Origin: JAHIJO01 sp964486075
Lineage (GTDB): Bacteria > Verrucomicrobiota > Kiritimatiellia > JAAZAB01
DNA: 64,000 bases
Assembly: GCA_964486075.1 (NCBI GenBank)
Contig: CAZALU010000005.1
Span: 1-64,000, forward strand
Reading direction: 5' to 3'
A model generated the notes under the pieces. It saw only the letters and a list, made by a program, of their open reading frames with translations, did no database searches and had not been told where the DNA came from. How positions within the stretch are numbered: the stretch's first letter is position 1; each line of letters opens with the position of its first letter. This document shows positions 33,501-42,098 of the stretch, in pieces. Both the position numbers and the translations under genes were made by a program.

Positions 33501-36339
33501 GCGCCGTTGCCGCCGCCGTTTGCCATTCCAACAGCCGCCGCCCGCTGACGCACAGCCTCCAGAACACTTGGGCGATGGCGTCGAGATAAACACCGGCTTG
33601 AAAAGGAATGACCGCGAAATCCAGGCCCTCAACGGCCCAGGCACGCAGTTCGTCAAAGAACGTCCGTTCCAAGTGCGCCGGCCAGGAGGCTTGTTTCGAT
33701 TTGGAAAACAGCGCGTGGCCGGTGCGCGCCAAGCCGGGCATAAAATAAATGAAAAGCAAGGCCGCGGTCCAGCGCCAAGCCAGGGCGGGAGCGATCAGCC
33801 AGCCGCACACTAAGGCCGCCAGCAGGGCGGCCGGCACCAGGCTGCGCCGTAGGTTATCGAAGATCATCCATCTGGCCAGGACGCCGAGCGGATTGGGCAC
33901 GCGCCGTCCATCCGGACCGGGCGGCGCCGGCAACAGCCAGCGCGCAATTTGCCAATCGCCCCGCACCCAGCGGTGATGCCGCCGGGAATCGCCCAGGTAG
34001 GCAGACGGGGAATCCTCGATTAGCTCCACGTCGTTAATGAATCCGCAACGGGCGTAACAACCTTCAATCAGATCGTGGCTAAGGATGCGATTGGGCGGGA
34101 AGCGGTTGCCCGTGGCCTTGTGGAACGCCTGCACATCGTAGATGCCCTTACCGACAAAGGGGCTCTCGCCGCAGATATCGTGATAGACGTTGGATAGTTC
34201 ATGAGTATAGGGATCCAGCCCGGTTTCTCCAGCGTAGAGCCGGGCGAATACGGAACGCTGGGATCCGATCAGGCTGGCGCCCAAGCGCGGCTGCAACACC
34301 CCGTACCCTTGCGTCACGCGATCCGTGTCCGGATCCAGGCGCGGCCGATTGAGCGGGTGGGCAATCGTCCCGACCATTTTCATCGCCGCTTGCGGCGGCA
34401 GTTGGGTATCGGAATCCAACGCAATAACGTACTTAATCGAGCGTAAAAGCGGCAGGTCGCCTTCGATGACCGTGAAAGGATCGCGCGCGCCTTCACATAT
34501 CAGGCGGTTGAAAGCCTCCAGTTTGCCGCGCTTGCGTTCATAGCCCATCCAGGTCTGCTCAGCGGGATTCCAAGCGCGGGGCCGATAGAGCAGGAAGAAC
34601 GGCGCTGTTCCGAACGCCGTGTATTTTTTATTCAAGCGCCGAATGCCCGCGACCGCTGCCTCGAGTACAGACGCCTCGTGTGGCAGTTGCGCCCGGTCCG
34701 CGTCCGGAAAATCCAGCAGGACGCCGAAGCACAGGTTGGCCTGGCGATTGGCCAGGTAGCAGATTTCAAGATGTTCGACCAACCTGCTCGCGCTCTGTTC
34801 TGAATACAGCAAGGTGGAGATGGCCACCGCCGTGCGGTGCTCCTCGGAAACTCCTTTGGAAAAATCCATCCGGGCCAGGTAACGCGGCGGGACCAGGAAC
34901 GTCGCGATCAAGTTGGTTAGCATGACCGCCGATCGCGAAACAGCCAGCAGGATAACCACCGCCGCCAAGACGCCGCATCCCCAGTGCGTCGGCAGCAGGC
35001 GGGCGCTTTGCCACAAAAACGGCGCGGCCAACAGCGCCGTCAATCCGGCAATGACCGGCAAATACACCCCCAGCGGGCGACGCAGAACCCTGCGGCATAT
35101 TTTCCGGATCAGCCCCGGCCGATAGCCCAGCGCGCCCTGAAGTTCGCGCAACCCGGCATCGCCCAGGAAATACCCGACATGCTGCTCGCGGGGATCAGCG
35201 GCGGCGGATTGCCGGCGCGCCTCGGCCAGCTGGATTGCCGTTTCCGCCACCACCTCTTCCGGCTTGCCGCTCTTTTTAGCCAGGCCTTCCACGATATGCC
35301 GGTAACGATCGCGGGTCCGGAAATCCATCCGCGCATACGCGCCGGCCGGATCGCGGCGCAGAATGGCTTCGGTCAGACTGATAGCTTCCACGAAATCACG
35401 CCAGTCAATGGCGTTCAAGGCTTTCAGGCTGGTAATAGTATTGCCGATGGACACCTGGTCGGCTGCCTGGTCCTGGCTCTCGGCCTGCTGAATCAGTTCG
35501 ATCGTCTGCCCTTGCAGCGACAGTTCCTGTTCAATCCAATCGATGGCCAGCCCGATAACCGAGTGCACTCCTTCAATGTTGGCGTATAGCTCGGCGATAA
35601 AAGGCGGCGACATGGGCGGGTTGGCCCGCACAAAATCGGCCAGTTCAGTCACGAACAGGCGCGGGTCTTTCCGCACCACGGCCACAAACCGCCGCGACCA
35701 TTCGAGCGCCATGGCGCGATGCTGTCGCCGCCAGGCGATGCGATAGGCAACCCGCCGCAGATTCTCCAGCAGGGTCAGCCTGAGCATGATGGGAATGGCC
35801 CACAGTTCCCCCAGCTTCAGAAAGCGCACGCGCTGGTAAGCTTTCGCAAAATGGGTGACGTTATCGGCATCCACGCATCCGTCCGTGTGCGAGACCAGCT
35901 CCAAGGCCAGGTCGTAAATCCGGGGAAATCCCTTGAGGGGCCCGGTCCGCAGGCGGGGCAATTCCCGGCTGTAGCCTTTGGGCAGATGCATACGGGCAAT
36001 ATCGACCTGCTCCGCGATTAGATAGTAGTTGTCCAGCAGCCATTCGCCGGCCGGCGACACCTGCTGTCCGGCGCGGACCGCCTCGGCAACGGTATCATAC
36101 GATTGGCGTATAATGCGTGCGTTTTCGGTCAGTCGCGGCAACAGGCACTCGGGGCCCGGCCGGAGGTCGAGGTCGTGCGCGGCGGCCAGGGCTGCGCCGT
36201 GCCTGCCAAATTGTTCCAAGCCGAAAAGCTCGGCTCGCAAGGGCGGTTCGCGCGCATCCAGAGACAAATATCGACCCATGCGTCGCCGGAATTTACCGAC
36301 TAGGCGTCGAATCGGTTCCAATTTAAATAAAGCGGTCAC
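27565..36339 (-). CDS. Cyclic beta-1,2-glucan synthase-like protein (GT84 + GH94)
   Basis: A 2924-residue multidomain protein like NdvB/Cgs, which makes cyclic beta-1,2-glucan at the inner membrane. Membrane segments lie near residues 415-500 and again at 830-900 and 960-1000, around the glycosyltransferase domain with YVIALDSDTQLPPQAAMKM (~635). The middle holds a glycoamylase-like region (PWGFSESCYNQVDSQMTYQYRAFGVPGLG) and sugar-binding repeats. The last ~900 residues are a GH94 phosphorylase-type domain with the catalytic Asp in RGGDWNDGMN (~2605). The length matches the family (about 2800-2900). Start GTG 36339 is uncertain; an in-frame ATG lies at 36279. It is monocistronic; the product probably has an osmotic or envelope role. 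Confidence 0.88.
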   Translation of the reverse strand: MTALFKLEPIRRLVGKFRRRMGRYLSLDAREPPLRAELFGLEQFGRHGAALAAAHDLDLRPGPECLLPRLTENARIIRQSYDTVAEAVRAGQQVSPAGEWLLDNYYLIAEQVDIARMHLPKGYSRELPRLRTGPLKGFPRIYDLALELVSHTDGCVDADNVTHFAKAYQRVRFLKLGELWAIPIMLRLTLLENLRRVAYRIAWRRQHRAMALEWSRRFVAVVRKDPRLFVTELADFVRANPPMSPPFIAELYANIEGVHSVIGLAIDWIEQELSLQGQTIELIQQAESQDQAADQVSIGNTITSLKALNAIDWRDFVEAISLTEAILRRDPAGAYARMDFRTRDRYRHIVEGLAKKSGKPEEVVAETAIQLAEARRQSAAADPREQHVGYFLGDAGLRELQGALGYRPGLIRKICRRVLRRPLGVYLPVIAGLTALLAAPFLWQSARLLPTHWGCGVLAAVVILLAVSRSAVMLTNLIATFLVPPRYLARMDFSKGVSEEHRTAVAISTLLYSEQSASRLVEHLEICYLANRQANLCFGVLLDFPDADRAQLPHEASVLEAAVAGIRRLNKKYTAFGTAPFFLLYRPRAWNPAEQTWMGYERKRGKLEAFNRLICEGARDPFTVIEGDLPLLRSIKYVIALDSDTQLPPQAAMKMVGTIAHPLNRPRLDPDTDRVTQGYGVLQPRLGASLIGSQRSVFARLYAGETGLDPYTHELSNVYHDICGESPFVGKGIYDVQAFHKATGNRFPPNRILSHDLIEGCYARCGFINDVELIEDSPSAYLGDSRRHHRWVRGDWQIARWLLPAPPGPDGRRVPNPLGVLARWMIFDNLRRSLVPAALLAALVCGWLIAPALAWRWTAALLFIYFMPGLARTGHALFSKSKQASWPAHLERTFFDELRAWAVEGLDFAVIPFQAGVYLDAIAQVFWRLCVSGRRLLEWQTAAATARGISHRLAATIKVMWLAPATAIGLACVLAARGMTDWGLAGPVLALWLIAPLIVWITSHPLTPRRTQLTPAQFGFLRKLARRTWAYFEHFGGAEHHWLPPDNFQEVPEPSVAARTSPTNMGMGLISALAAYDFGYLSVGQLIWRTEQTLASMDKLERYRGHFYNWYDTHTLNPLLPLYVSTVDSGNLAGHLTTLSEGLRELPGAPILPVHWRAGIEDAVQILLEEMEGRPVSATPSVPNSILNNIRSQMVALCSTPPFLPTIYRTLPEFRALLAGLAPGFAADEQAKEISFWLTTLIASCDDLLGELRYLAPWLEELPEAHGKTGVADDPLGEALATAVGPGIKLTELAGITRHLAPLLDKIRREHPASPRVERLSELLAVAGEHATERIEAIQDLVVRCDELSEIDLAFLYDPLRHLLSLGYSLETRRCDTGYYDLLASEARLCSFLAVARGQLPLDHWFHLGRQLAPGGGAPVLVSWSGSLFEYLMPLLVMPGFDNTLLDQACRGAVRRQIRHGRRHRVPWGFSESCYNQVDSQMTYQYRAFGVPGLGLKRGLADDLVVAPYACVLALMVAPREACRNLQSMPGQGLLGRFGLYEALDYTPSRLKSSERFALIKTHMAHHSGMSLLALDFALNEQPMQRRFLANPSFRSAILLLQERIPIAGVRPRIGENVAETPDRDRADKTGQSITRTFKTADTPVPHIHLLSNGRYHVMVTNAGGGYSRWQDLALTRWREDTTRDNWGTFFYIKDTDSNHVWSTAWQPLCRDLDRYEGTYSQGMAEFRAAKDQIEVHTRIAVSPEDDIELRRMVVSNLSRKSRTLELTSYAEVVLLEPHAEIGHPVYQGLFVQTELLPDKSAILCARRPRSAQEHWPLLFHAMIIRGQPAGPAPSFETDRSLFLGRGRTPAAPAALDKNGPLSNSAGNVLDPIVAIRRQLRLRPGESVVVDAVMGIGKSREMAVSLVDKYHDHRLADRLFDVAWTHNQVLLNQLRLSEAQAQLFGRLASSILYADARFRSNPSLIARNRQGQSALWSYGISGDLPIVLLRITDLTNLDLARQLIRAYTYWRHKGLRVDLVIWAEAFSGYRQSLLDAIIGLVHGGTEGLILDQSGGIFVRNIDQVPEDDQLLIQSVARLIFSDRYGSLSEQLERRMSRETAVENLAPVATPAKQLPDERKLPRRDLTFFNGWGGFTGDGREYVITLYPGQMTPAPWVNILANPVFGSVVSESGSAYTWFTNAHEFRLTPWANDPILDPSGEAFYIRDEETGRFWSPTPAPAWGVNPYVCRHGLGYSVFEHTQDRLFSELYTYVGVDTAVKFVSIKLRNLSDRARRIGVTGFCEWVLGENRARSAMHVVTRLDPQTGAIFARNAFNSDFPGHTAFFHCSEANRSLTGNRTEFIGRNGSLAAPDALRRKQLSNRIGAGFDPCAAIQAYLEIPAGQQRELVFVLGAARNDMEARALLRSFSGNDGARQELERVWQFWKHQLGAVYVETPDQSVNFMANHWLLYQVLSSRFWGRSGYYQSSGAYGFRDQLQDSLAFLYGSPGMTRQHLLTAAGRQFVEGDVQHWWHPPSGRGTRTRISDDYLWLPFVTCRYVAATGDTGVLDEDIPFLDARPLAANEDSAFDRSRVSDQRATLYEHCARAIKHGLSFGAHGLPLMRGGDWNDGMNRVGHEGKGESVWLAFFLYDVLNKFATLAARRGDEPLARLCADQAQHLKRHIESETWDGRWYKRAFFDDGTPLGAAENPECRIDSIPQSWAVLSGAAATERATQAMQSVSELLVDRKLALIKLFDPPFDKAPWDPGYIKGYIPGVRENGGQYTHAAVWTAMAWAALRRPDEAWNCFNLLNPINHALSSEQTAIYKVEPYVMAADLYTAKGQEGRGGWTWYTGAAGWMYQLLVERLLGLTLQADRLALTPLLPAGWSEYKIHYRYRNTFYHIQVIRTEPEALQVRRVVLDNVEQSELTIPLVDDQREHFVRAEICN

Positions 36340-36484
36340 AATGGTTTTGCCTCATGCGATCTCAACCGGCCTTGAGTCTGCCGGTTTAACCTGTCTCGAT
36401 GATAAAGAAAAATGATCGGGAGATTGAAGACCAACGCATCATACAAGCAGACAGTGGTTCTATGCAAGTTTTTTCTGCACCGGA

Positions 36485-37939
36485 TCAATATAATTCGTCG
36501 GTTCCGGGCATACCGGGGCGGAGCGCCGCGAGTCCAACGCCGGGAGTCGGGAGCTCGATCACCCGCATGGTTTTCCACCGTCCCTGGCGATAGCGCCAGT
36601 GAAAAACCAGCGCCAGCATACAGATGTAGATCGCGGCCATTGACCAGGCCGCATACAAGCCGGCCTGGAATATAACCAACGCCAGGTAAATCGGAACAAC
36701 CATGACCATGACGGTTAGGATCAGAACGGTCCATCCGATAAACTTGGTGTCGCCGGCGCCTTTAAGGGCGCCGGAATAAATCACATTGAATGTGTCGAGA
36801 ATGCTATATAAAGCCACGAACCTGAGCAAAACCACGACCATCTCACGTACTGCGGCAAATTCGGCCGGATCCTGGGATGGTGATTGGAAAATATTGCAGA
36901 ACGCCGTTGGAAACAGCACGAACAACAACGCCACGGTCCACATGTAGGCGCAAGTCAGGTGCATGGCGCTGCTGGTGGCCGTGACGCCGTCTTCCGGCCG
37001 CCCGCGGCCGATAGCCTGGCCTACCAGGGTGCTGACGGCAATGGCGAATCCGATCATCGGCATAAAGCACAGCGAGTTTAGGGCGAAAGCCAGGTTGCTG
37101 GCAGCCAGTTCGTTGCGCCCGAGCCGGCCAATCATCAGTAAAAAGAAGGTGAAAGCAAACGTATCCACGAAGAAATGAAGTCCGGACGGAACGCCGAATT
37201 TCAGCAGGCGTCCGAACAGCTCGCGATCAAACGCCCACCCCGAACGTACAGCATAGTTCGTCTCGTTCTTTTTCCTGAAGATCGCGAATATGAAGAGGAT
37301 CAGCATCAAGGCGCTGCTGGCCACAGTGGCAATGGCCGAGCCGGCGACACCCAGCTCCGGCAGACCCCAACAGCCGTTGATCAACGCGTAATCCAACGGC
37401 ACGTTGACAACCATGCCGATCAGATTGATGACCATGATGGCGCGGGTAAGTCCCCGACCGGAGTAGAAACTTTCGACTCCGTTGACCAGCAGCGGAAAAA
37501 CCGAGCCTAACATCAGGATCGAAAAATAAACGCACTCCAGTTTTAATATATCCGGGGCATGCCCGGCGAGGCGGAAGATGGGGGCGCCGACCGGGGCGAG
37601 CGCGGCCATGATCAGGCCTGCGCCCAAGGTAAAATAGATCGCCTGCCACAGGGCGACGCCCACCCGCCGCGGCGTCCCCGCCCCGACATATTGGGCCACG
37701 AACGTGTTGGTGAATGCCGCCACGCCGGTAAAAAAACAGAGAAACATGAAAGCCATCAAACCGGCCGGTGTGGCCGCCGAGATGGCATCCAGCGAATACC
37801 TTCCCAGGAACAGCCGGTCGGTGAAGAGCATGACGGTATAGGACCCCATGCTGATCACCAGCGGCAGGCTGATGTGCAGGATATGCCTATAACCGCCCGG
37901 CCGGGCCCAGCGCGCATAAATTTGGGAAAACAAGGACAT
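36485..37939 (-). CDS. MATE-family efflux transporter
   Basis: A 484-residue inner-membrane protein with about 12 transmembrane helices in two homologous halves. The N-terminus SLFSQIYARWARPGGYRHILHISLPLVISMGSYTVMLFTDRLFLGRY and the AFTNTFVAQYVGAG segment are typical of MATE/NorM transporters, which export drugs or metabolites using a Na+ or H+ gradient. Family length is about 450. I placed the start at ATG 37939, directly before the family N-terminus. The in-frame extension to 38071 reads through DNA related to a transposase remnant. No Shine-Dalgarno sequence is evident. An eight-base hairpin (GCTGTCTG/CAGACAGC, 37978-38002) lies just upstream. The substrate is unknown. Confidence 0.85.
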   Translation of the reverse strand: MSLFSQIYARWARPGGYRHILHISLPLVISMGSYTVMLFTDRLFLGRYSLDAISAATPAGLMAFMFLCFFTGVAAFTNTFVAQYVGAGTPRRVGVALWQAIYFTLGAGLIMAALAPVGAPIFRLAGHAPDILKLECVYFSILMLGSVFPLLVNGVESFYSGRGLTRAIMVINLIGMVVNVPLDYALINGCWGLPELGVAGSAIATVASSALMLILFIFAIFRKKNETNYAVRSGWAFDRELFGRLLKFGVPSGLHFFVDTFAFTFFLLMIGRLGRNELAASNLAFALNSLCFMPMIGFAIAVSTLVGQAIGRGRPEDGVTATSSAMHLTCAYMWTVALLFVLFPTAFCNIFQSPSQDPAEFAAVREMVVVLLRFVALYSILDTFNVIYSGALKGAGDTKFIGWTVLILTVMVMVVPIYLALVIFQAGLYAAWSMAAIYICMLALVFHWRYRQGRWKTMRVIELPTPGVGLAALRPGMPGTDELY

Positions 37940-38088
37940 AAGTAAAAAGCAACTGTTCAGCGCCCGCGGCGGGATGCTGTCTGAGCAAACAACAGACAGC
38001 TCCGGACGCTGTTCCTGGAATAGTAGTCTGTCTTTCTCCGCCAAAGCAATCTGAAAATTGACGACTCGCACCGGAAACCAGCTCTATG

Positions 38089-38248
38089 TCATTCACGCTG
38101 GTGATGCACTTCGATCCGCGCCATGAAAATTGACAAGCTTCGCAATGTAGCCAGGATTTGAGCGGCATCGGGGTGCCACACCTGACAGCGATCCTCGTCG
38201 TAAGAGTGGTCTCTGACGTGGTGATTCCCGTTCTCGATGCTCCACTGA
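38089..38248 (-). pseudogene. Transposase C-terminal fragment (ISAs1-like)
   Basis: The minus strand reads WSIENGNHHVRDHSYDEDR, then HPDAAQILATLRSLSIFMARIE, then a stop at 38089. This matches the C-terminal Y-x-IEN...R-x6-DEDR...N/AA-x-ATLR segment of ISAs1-type transposases. A stop precedes it at 38249, so only ~50 codons remain. It lies immediately upstream of the MATE gene and ahead of the broken sensor kinase. Confidence 0.7.
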
Positions 38249-38382
38249 TTTCAGGTTCTATCTCTTCCTTTGCTGAACGATACAGCCCTGGGGCCATTAT
38301 CGGTGACGCGCTTTTTTGCTTAATTAGCAGGGTGTCTTGATAATGTGTGCCAAAACGACACTGTTGCAGCTTAAGTTTGCCT

Positions 38383-39067
38383 ATGAAAACAGGGTTTTTA
38401 GACAAATTGATTGACCGGCTCGATAAGCTCGACTCTTCCAGTCTGCAAACACAGTTTTTGCGTTTGATCAAAGCCAAGGGCTTGCTGGAAACCGTGTTCA
38501 ACGCCCTGCAGGAGGGCATCATCGTCTTGGACGATTCGGGAGTTATCCTTTATGCCAATAATGGGGCGGCGGCCCTGCTGGGATTCAAGATCGAGGCGGC
38601 GCTGGGGTATCCATTGGCCAGGCACTTGCGGGGTATCGAGTGGAGCAGGATCGTCAATTTGGATGAGCAGGCATGGTCGAAAATGCTCAGCCGGGAAATC
38701 GAGATCAATTATCCGGAACATAAGTATCTCAATTTCTATGGATCGGAGCCGGATCAAGCAGGCCTTCTTCAATATCGTCAAGAACGCCATACAGGCCATC
38801 CCCAAGGACGGTTTGTTGACGATTTCCGTTTTCAGCAACGACCGCGCTGTCGGGATCGCGTTCCAGGATACGGGGGAGGGCATCCCACCGGAAAATTTAA
38901 GCCGCCTATTCGAGCCTTACCGCACTACCAAGCCGCAGGGCAGCGGGCTGGGCCTGATGATCGTGCAGCGGATTATCCAGGACCACGGCGGGGAGATCGA
39001 AGTGCACAGCCGGCCGAATCACGAAACGTGCGTGACGATTTTTCTACCGCTGGATCAGCGGCTATAA
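38383..39067 (+). pseudogene. PAS sensor histidine kinase with internal deletion and frameshift
   Basis: From ATG 38383 the frame encodes an NtrB-like start and PAS domain (LLETVFNALQEGIIVLDDSGVILYANNGAAALLGF) to about FYG at 38745. The catalytic ATPase domain then continues in a different frame to 39067: DRSRIKQAFFNIVKNAIQAIP (N box), FQDTGEGIPPENLSRLFEPYRTTKPQGSGLGL (G1, F and G2 boxes). The end of the PAS region and the whole phospho-acceptor HisKA helix pair are missing. Without the His it could not signal even if frameshifting occurred. No partner response regulator is visible. A real deletion or an assembly collapse would look the same. Confidence 0.8.
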
Positions 39068-39167
39068 GGCCCAGGAGCTGGCCGAACAGTTCGACTGGAA
39101 TCACTTAAGCCGTTTCTACCTCGAGGCCCATCTCATGGCGCTGTCCCGCATGCACGACGAATTGTAA
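39051..39167 (+). pseudogene. 3' remnant of an unidentified gene
   Basis: A frame different from that of the kinase reads SGYKAQELAEQFDW, then LSRFYLEAHLMALSRMHDEL and a stop at 39167. It looks like the natural C-terminus of a protein (glycosyltransferase-like endings are similar) whose 5' part is gone. I cannot name it. Confidence 0.4.
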
Positions 39168-39183
39168 GGGCTCGCCATTCGGC

Positions 39184-39212
39184 TTGAGTCCTACCGGCCG
39201 GCCCGCTATTAT
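39184..39212 (+). promoter_or_regulatory. Sigma70-like promoter for a probable leaderless mRNA (membrane protein)
   Basis: TTGAGT (39184-39189), 17-base spacer, TATTAT (39207-39212), eight bases, ATG 39221. No Shine-Dalgarno sequence. Confidence 0.55.
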
Positions 39213-39220
39213 CCCCTGGC

Positions 39221-41950
39221 ATGAGTTTTAAGCGGATGCTGGGATTTTCACTTGTTATCAGTCTGGCCGTGTGGGCTTGGTTTTCCTGGCCGTTGCCGCG
39301 TTATGGCGCGGCTGGGATTCCTTCCTCCGCCCACCGTGCCCAGGCCGACATTCAGCGGATGGTTCCCGGTGATCACCTGCAGTTCATGTATTACTGCCAG
39401 CTGGCGGGGGACATGGCGGTCGGCAAAATTCCGCTGTTTTACAATCTCTACGAATTCAATACCGGCGACGACCGCGAGCGTTTTGAGCCGGATTCCTATT
39501 ACGTTCCCTTTTCGCTAATTTATGCTGCTGGGGCCATGCTAGGCGGGCCGGCGTTGGGCTGGAACCTGGCGGGTTTTATCTCTATCTGGCTGACTTTCCT
39601 TCTAACCTGGCTCCTGGTCCGGCGCTGGACGCGTGATCATTGGATTGCCGCCGCTGCGGCCCTGCTGGGAATCATCCTGCCGTTCCGCTGGATCAATCTT
39701 TTCGGCGGCAGCCCGGCCGGTTTCGCCATGGCCTGGATTCCCGCGATCCTGCTGGGAGTGGACATGGCGGTCCGGGAGGACCGGGTCGGGGGCGGGGTGC
39801 TGGCCGGGATCGCGATCCTCATGGCTGCTTGGGGGGATCAGCATGTGTTTTTTTTCGGAACTCTGGCGGCGCCGGCCTGGTGTTGCGTGGTCTTCGCGGC
39901 GCGGCCGGATTTTCAATGGCGTAAAATCGCCGCTTATAGACGACTGGCCATGGCGCTGCTGCCCATTGCCCTGTTCGCCGGCGTCGCGCTTCTGTTTCCG
40001 GTCCTGATGAAATGGTTGTACCGCACGGTGACGGGCCTGGCACCGGTGGCGCATGCCGTCGGGCCGCGTTCGCTCCGGGAGATCATGATCTATGCTCCGG
40101 CTTGGCGGGGATTGTTCGGGATCAGCGCGCCGGGCTGTTCGGATCAAATCTATCTCGGCGTAGTTAGCATGGCGCTTATAGCGGCGGGCTGGCTGGTGAT
40201 TTGTTGGTCAACGTTGCAACGAGGCTGGCAATACATCGCTGCAGATCGGCCACGACAGAGCGTGGCCCTCCATACGGAAAAAAGCTCTTGTGTTCAATGG
40301 TGGAGGGACGCGTTCCGTCGCGTCCGATATGTTCAGATGCATAATACAGCGACTGGTGGCCAATCATCATCTTTTGATCCTGTGCCGCGCATGCTGCTCA
40401 TCCTGACGCTCATGGTCCTGGCCATTTTGGCTTGCATTTTCCTGGCCCTGGGCCCTCGTGGGCCGCAGCATGGCGCCTTGTTCGAATTTTTCCGCGCCGT
40501 CATTCCGCCTTATGCCATGATCCGCCAGCCGGCCAAGATTTTCTGTCTGTTGCCATCCTTGCTGGCCGTGGCCTCCGCCCTGGCCTTGACAGCGCTGGTC
40601 CAACTCAGGCAGGGAAGGATTTGGCGGATTCTGCTGCCGACGGTGCTGATCGGCTTAGTCTTCCTGGATTATGCCCGCCAGGTTCATCCCACGCTTTCTC
40701 TGCTGGACAAAAAACAGGACGCCTACGCCGCAGTGGCGGAGGATGCCGCGGTCGGACAGGTTCCCCCGCACGCGCTGGTGCTTCCGCTCTGGCCCGGCGA
40801 TTCGCATTACGCCTCGATCTACCAGTATTTTGCCGCGCTCTACCGCGTGCGCATGCTCAACGGCTATAATCCCTTCATCAAGCAGGGCTACTTTGAAAAT
40901 GTGTTCCGGCGTTTCGAGAGCGTGAACCAGGGCGGACTTTCCGAGGAACAAACAGCCGCTCTGCTCGGTATGAATGTCCGTTATATTCTCCTGCACGAAA
41001 ACCTGTTTCCGGAAAAGGTTAGCCCGTTCCCGGTCACCTCGACCTTGCGGCAGCTCCTGGACCACCCACGCCTGGAATTATTGCGTCAGGACGGCAGCGT
41101 CTGGGCGTTCAAGATCCTTAATGACCGGCGGATTGCGCCGGACATGGCCCCCGCCTGGGAACCCCTTTTCCCCACGCGCCGGTTCGAGATGGAAAAAACC
41201 AGCGCCGAGTGCCGGGTGGCGATTAAACCGGATCCCGCGGCCGGCGGGCAGGCTTATGTAGCTCTCGAGGAAACCAATTCCTCTCTCAAGACGCCCCCGA
41301 TACACGTGGAATCGGTGTCCAACCTGCGCTGGCTGGTACGAGCTCGCGGGCAGGGATCGCTGGCCGGCGCGCTGACGACCGCTGAACTGGTAACCGCGTT
41401 GCCGTCGATCCCGGTCCATACCACGGAGTGGACCTGGCTGAGCGTGCCCGTCCCGGTTTATAAAGGCTTTGCCAGTCTGAGCCTGAAACTGACGCTCCAA
41501 TCCGGCGCGGTGGATCTCGATCTCAGTCTGCTAACGGCCGGAGCGTGGCCTCAGTTGAATCCGGGGGAAGCAGTCGTTTTGCCGGCGCCGCTTTTTTTCC
41601 ATGCGGGGCACATTGATTTGTCATCCGGTAACGTAGTTTTCCGCCGGGATCATGATCCGGCGGGTGTGGTCTTGTACGGCCCAAAATTACCTCTGCCCAG
41701 GGGTGATTACACAGTGGAGATATGCTTTGTGTCTGCGGCTCCGCCAGCAACGGAATTGGGGGTGGTCAACCTGGAACAACAGGACACCAGCGGAGAAAAT
41801 GTATCCCGGCCACTCTTAACATTCAGCGCCGGCCGGCCGGCGCAGGGCCGCTGGCAGCAGGCCGAAAACCTGCCGTTTAACCTGGTCTGCGTCTATTCCG
41901 GTGCCGCTGATCTGGAAATACGTCAGATCGTCCTGACTCGGCTAAAATGA
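39221..41950 (+). CDS. Large polytopic membrane protein, YfhO-like/glycosyltransferase-C-like
   Basis: A 909-residue protein. About a dozen hydrophobic helices occupy residues 5-500, starting with LGFSLVISLAVWAWF; a periplasmic loop after the first helix carries PGDHLQFMYYCQLAGDMAVGKIPLFYNLYEF, like the acidic first loop of GT-C or YfhO-type lipid-linked sugar enzymes. From ~500 the protein is soluble and beta-rich to the end. This suggests transfer of sugars at the outer face of the inner membrane, but no family assignment is secure. Residues ~342-385, between two helices, are encoded by a double-hairpin repeat (40248-40325) inserted without breaking the frame. It is probably transcribed as a leaderless mRNA. 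Confidence 0.7.
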   Translation: MSFKRMLGFSLVISLAVWAWFSWPLPRYGAAGIPSSAHRAQADIQRMVPGDHLQFMYYCQLAGDMAVGKIPLFYNLYEFNTGDDRERFEPDSYYVPFSLIYAAGAMLGGPALGWNLAGFISIWLTFLLTWLLVRRWTRDHWIAAAAALLGIILPFRWINLFGGSPAGFAMAWIPAILLGVDMAVREDRVGGGVLAGIAILMAAWGDQHVFFFGTLAAPAWCCVVFAARPDFQWRKIAAYRRLAMALLPIALFAGVALLFPVLMKWLYRTVTGLAPVAHAVGPRSLREIMIYAPAWRGLFGISAPGCSDQIYLGVVSMALIAAGWLVICWSTLQRGWQYIAADRPRQSVALHTEKSSCVQWWRDAFRRVRYVQMHNTATGGQSSSFDPVPRMLLILTLMVLAILACIFLALGPRGPQHGALFEFFRAVIPPYAMIRQPAKIFCLLPSLLAVASALALTALVQLRQGRIWRILLPTVLIGLVFLDYARQVHPTLSLLDKKQDAYAAVAEDAAVGQVPPHALVLPLWPGDSHYASIYQYFAALYRVRMLNGYNPFIKQGYFENVFRRFESVNQGGLSEEQTAALLGMNVRYILLHENLFPEKVSPFPVTSTLRQLLDHPRLELLRQDGSVWAFKILNDRRIAPDMAPAWEPLFPTRRFEMEKTSAECRVAIKPDPAAGGQAYVALEETNSSLKTPPIHVESVSNLRWLVRARGQGSLAGALTTAELVTALPSIPVHTTEWTWLSVPVPVYKGFASLSLKLTLQSGAVDLDLSLLTAGAWPQLNPGEAVVLPAPLFFHAGHIDLSSGNVVFRRDHDPAGVVLYGPKLPLPRGDYTVEICFVSAAPPATELGVVNLEQQDTSGENVSRPLLTFSAGRPAQGRWQQAENLPFNLVCVYSGAADLEIRQIVLTRLK
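40248..40325. repeat. Double-hairpin element (family B) inside a reading frame
   Basis: Hairpin GGCCACG/CGTGGCC (40248-40267) is followed by CTCCA. After 28 bases TGGAG precedes hairpin GGACGCG/CGCGTCC (40306-40325). The second stem equals that at 9564-9583. Confidence 0.8.
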
Positions 41951-42098
41951 CCACTGGGTGCGCCAGTGGGTTGTGCCATATTCCGCCGGGCATGACGCGT
42001 CCGGTTATCTGATCGCAGATTCTGTGGCTCAGAATCTCTGATGTGATCGCTTGCCTGCCCGCTGGCAATCTAGTAAAGTGCCGCAAGAGTCGCAATTG

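Noticed and set aside
37978..38002. Hairpin before the MATE gene as a possible riboswitch (for example guanidine-type)
   Set aside because: Only one eight-base stem; no conserved guanidine-riboswitch loops, and the DNA adjoins a transposase remnant.
37887..38522. Open frame upstream of and overlapping the MATE gene start
   Set aside because: It lies in a frame other than that of the recognisable transposase remnant, crosses repeat-like DNA and has no protein features.
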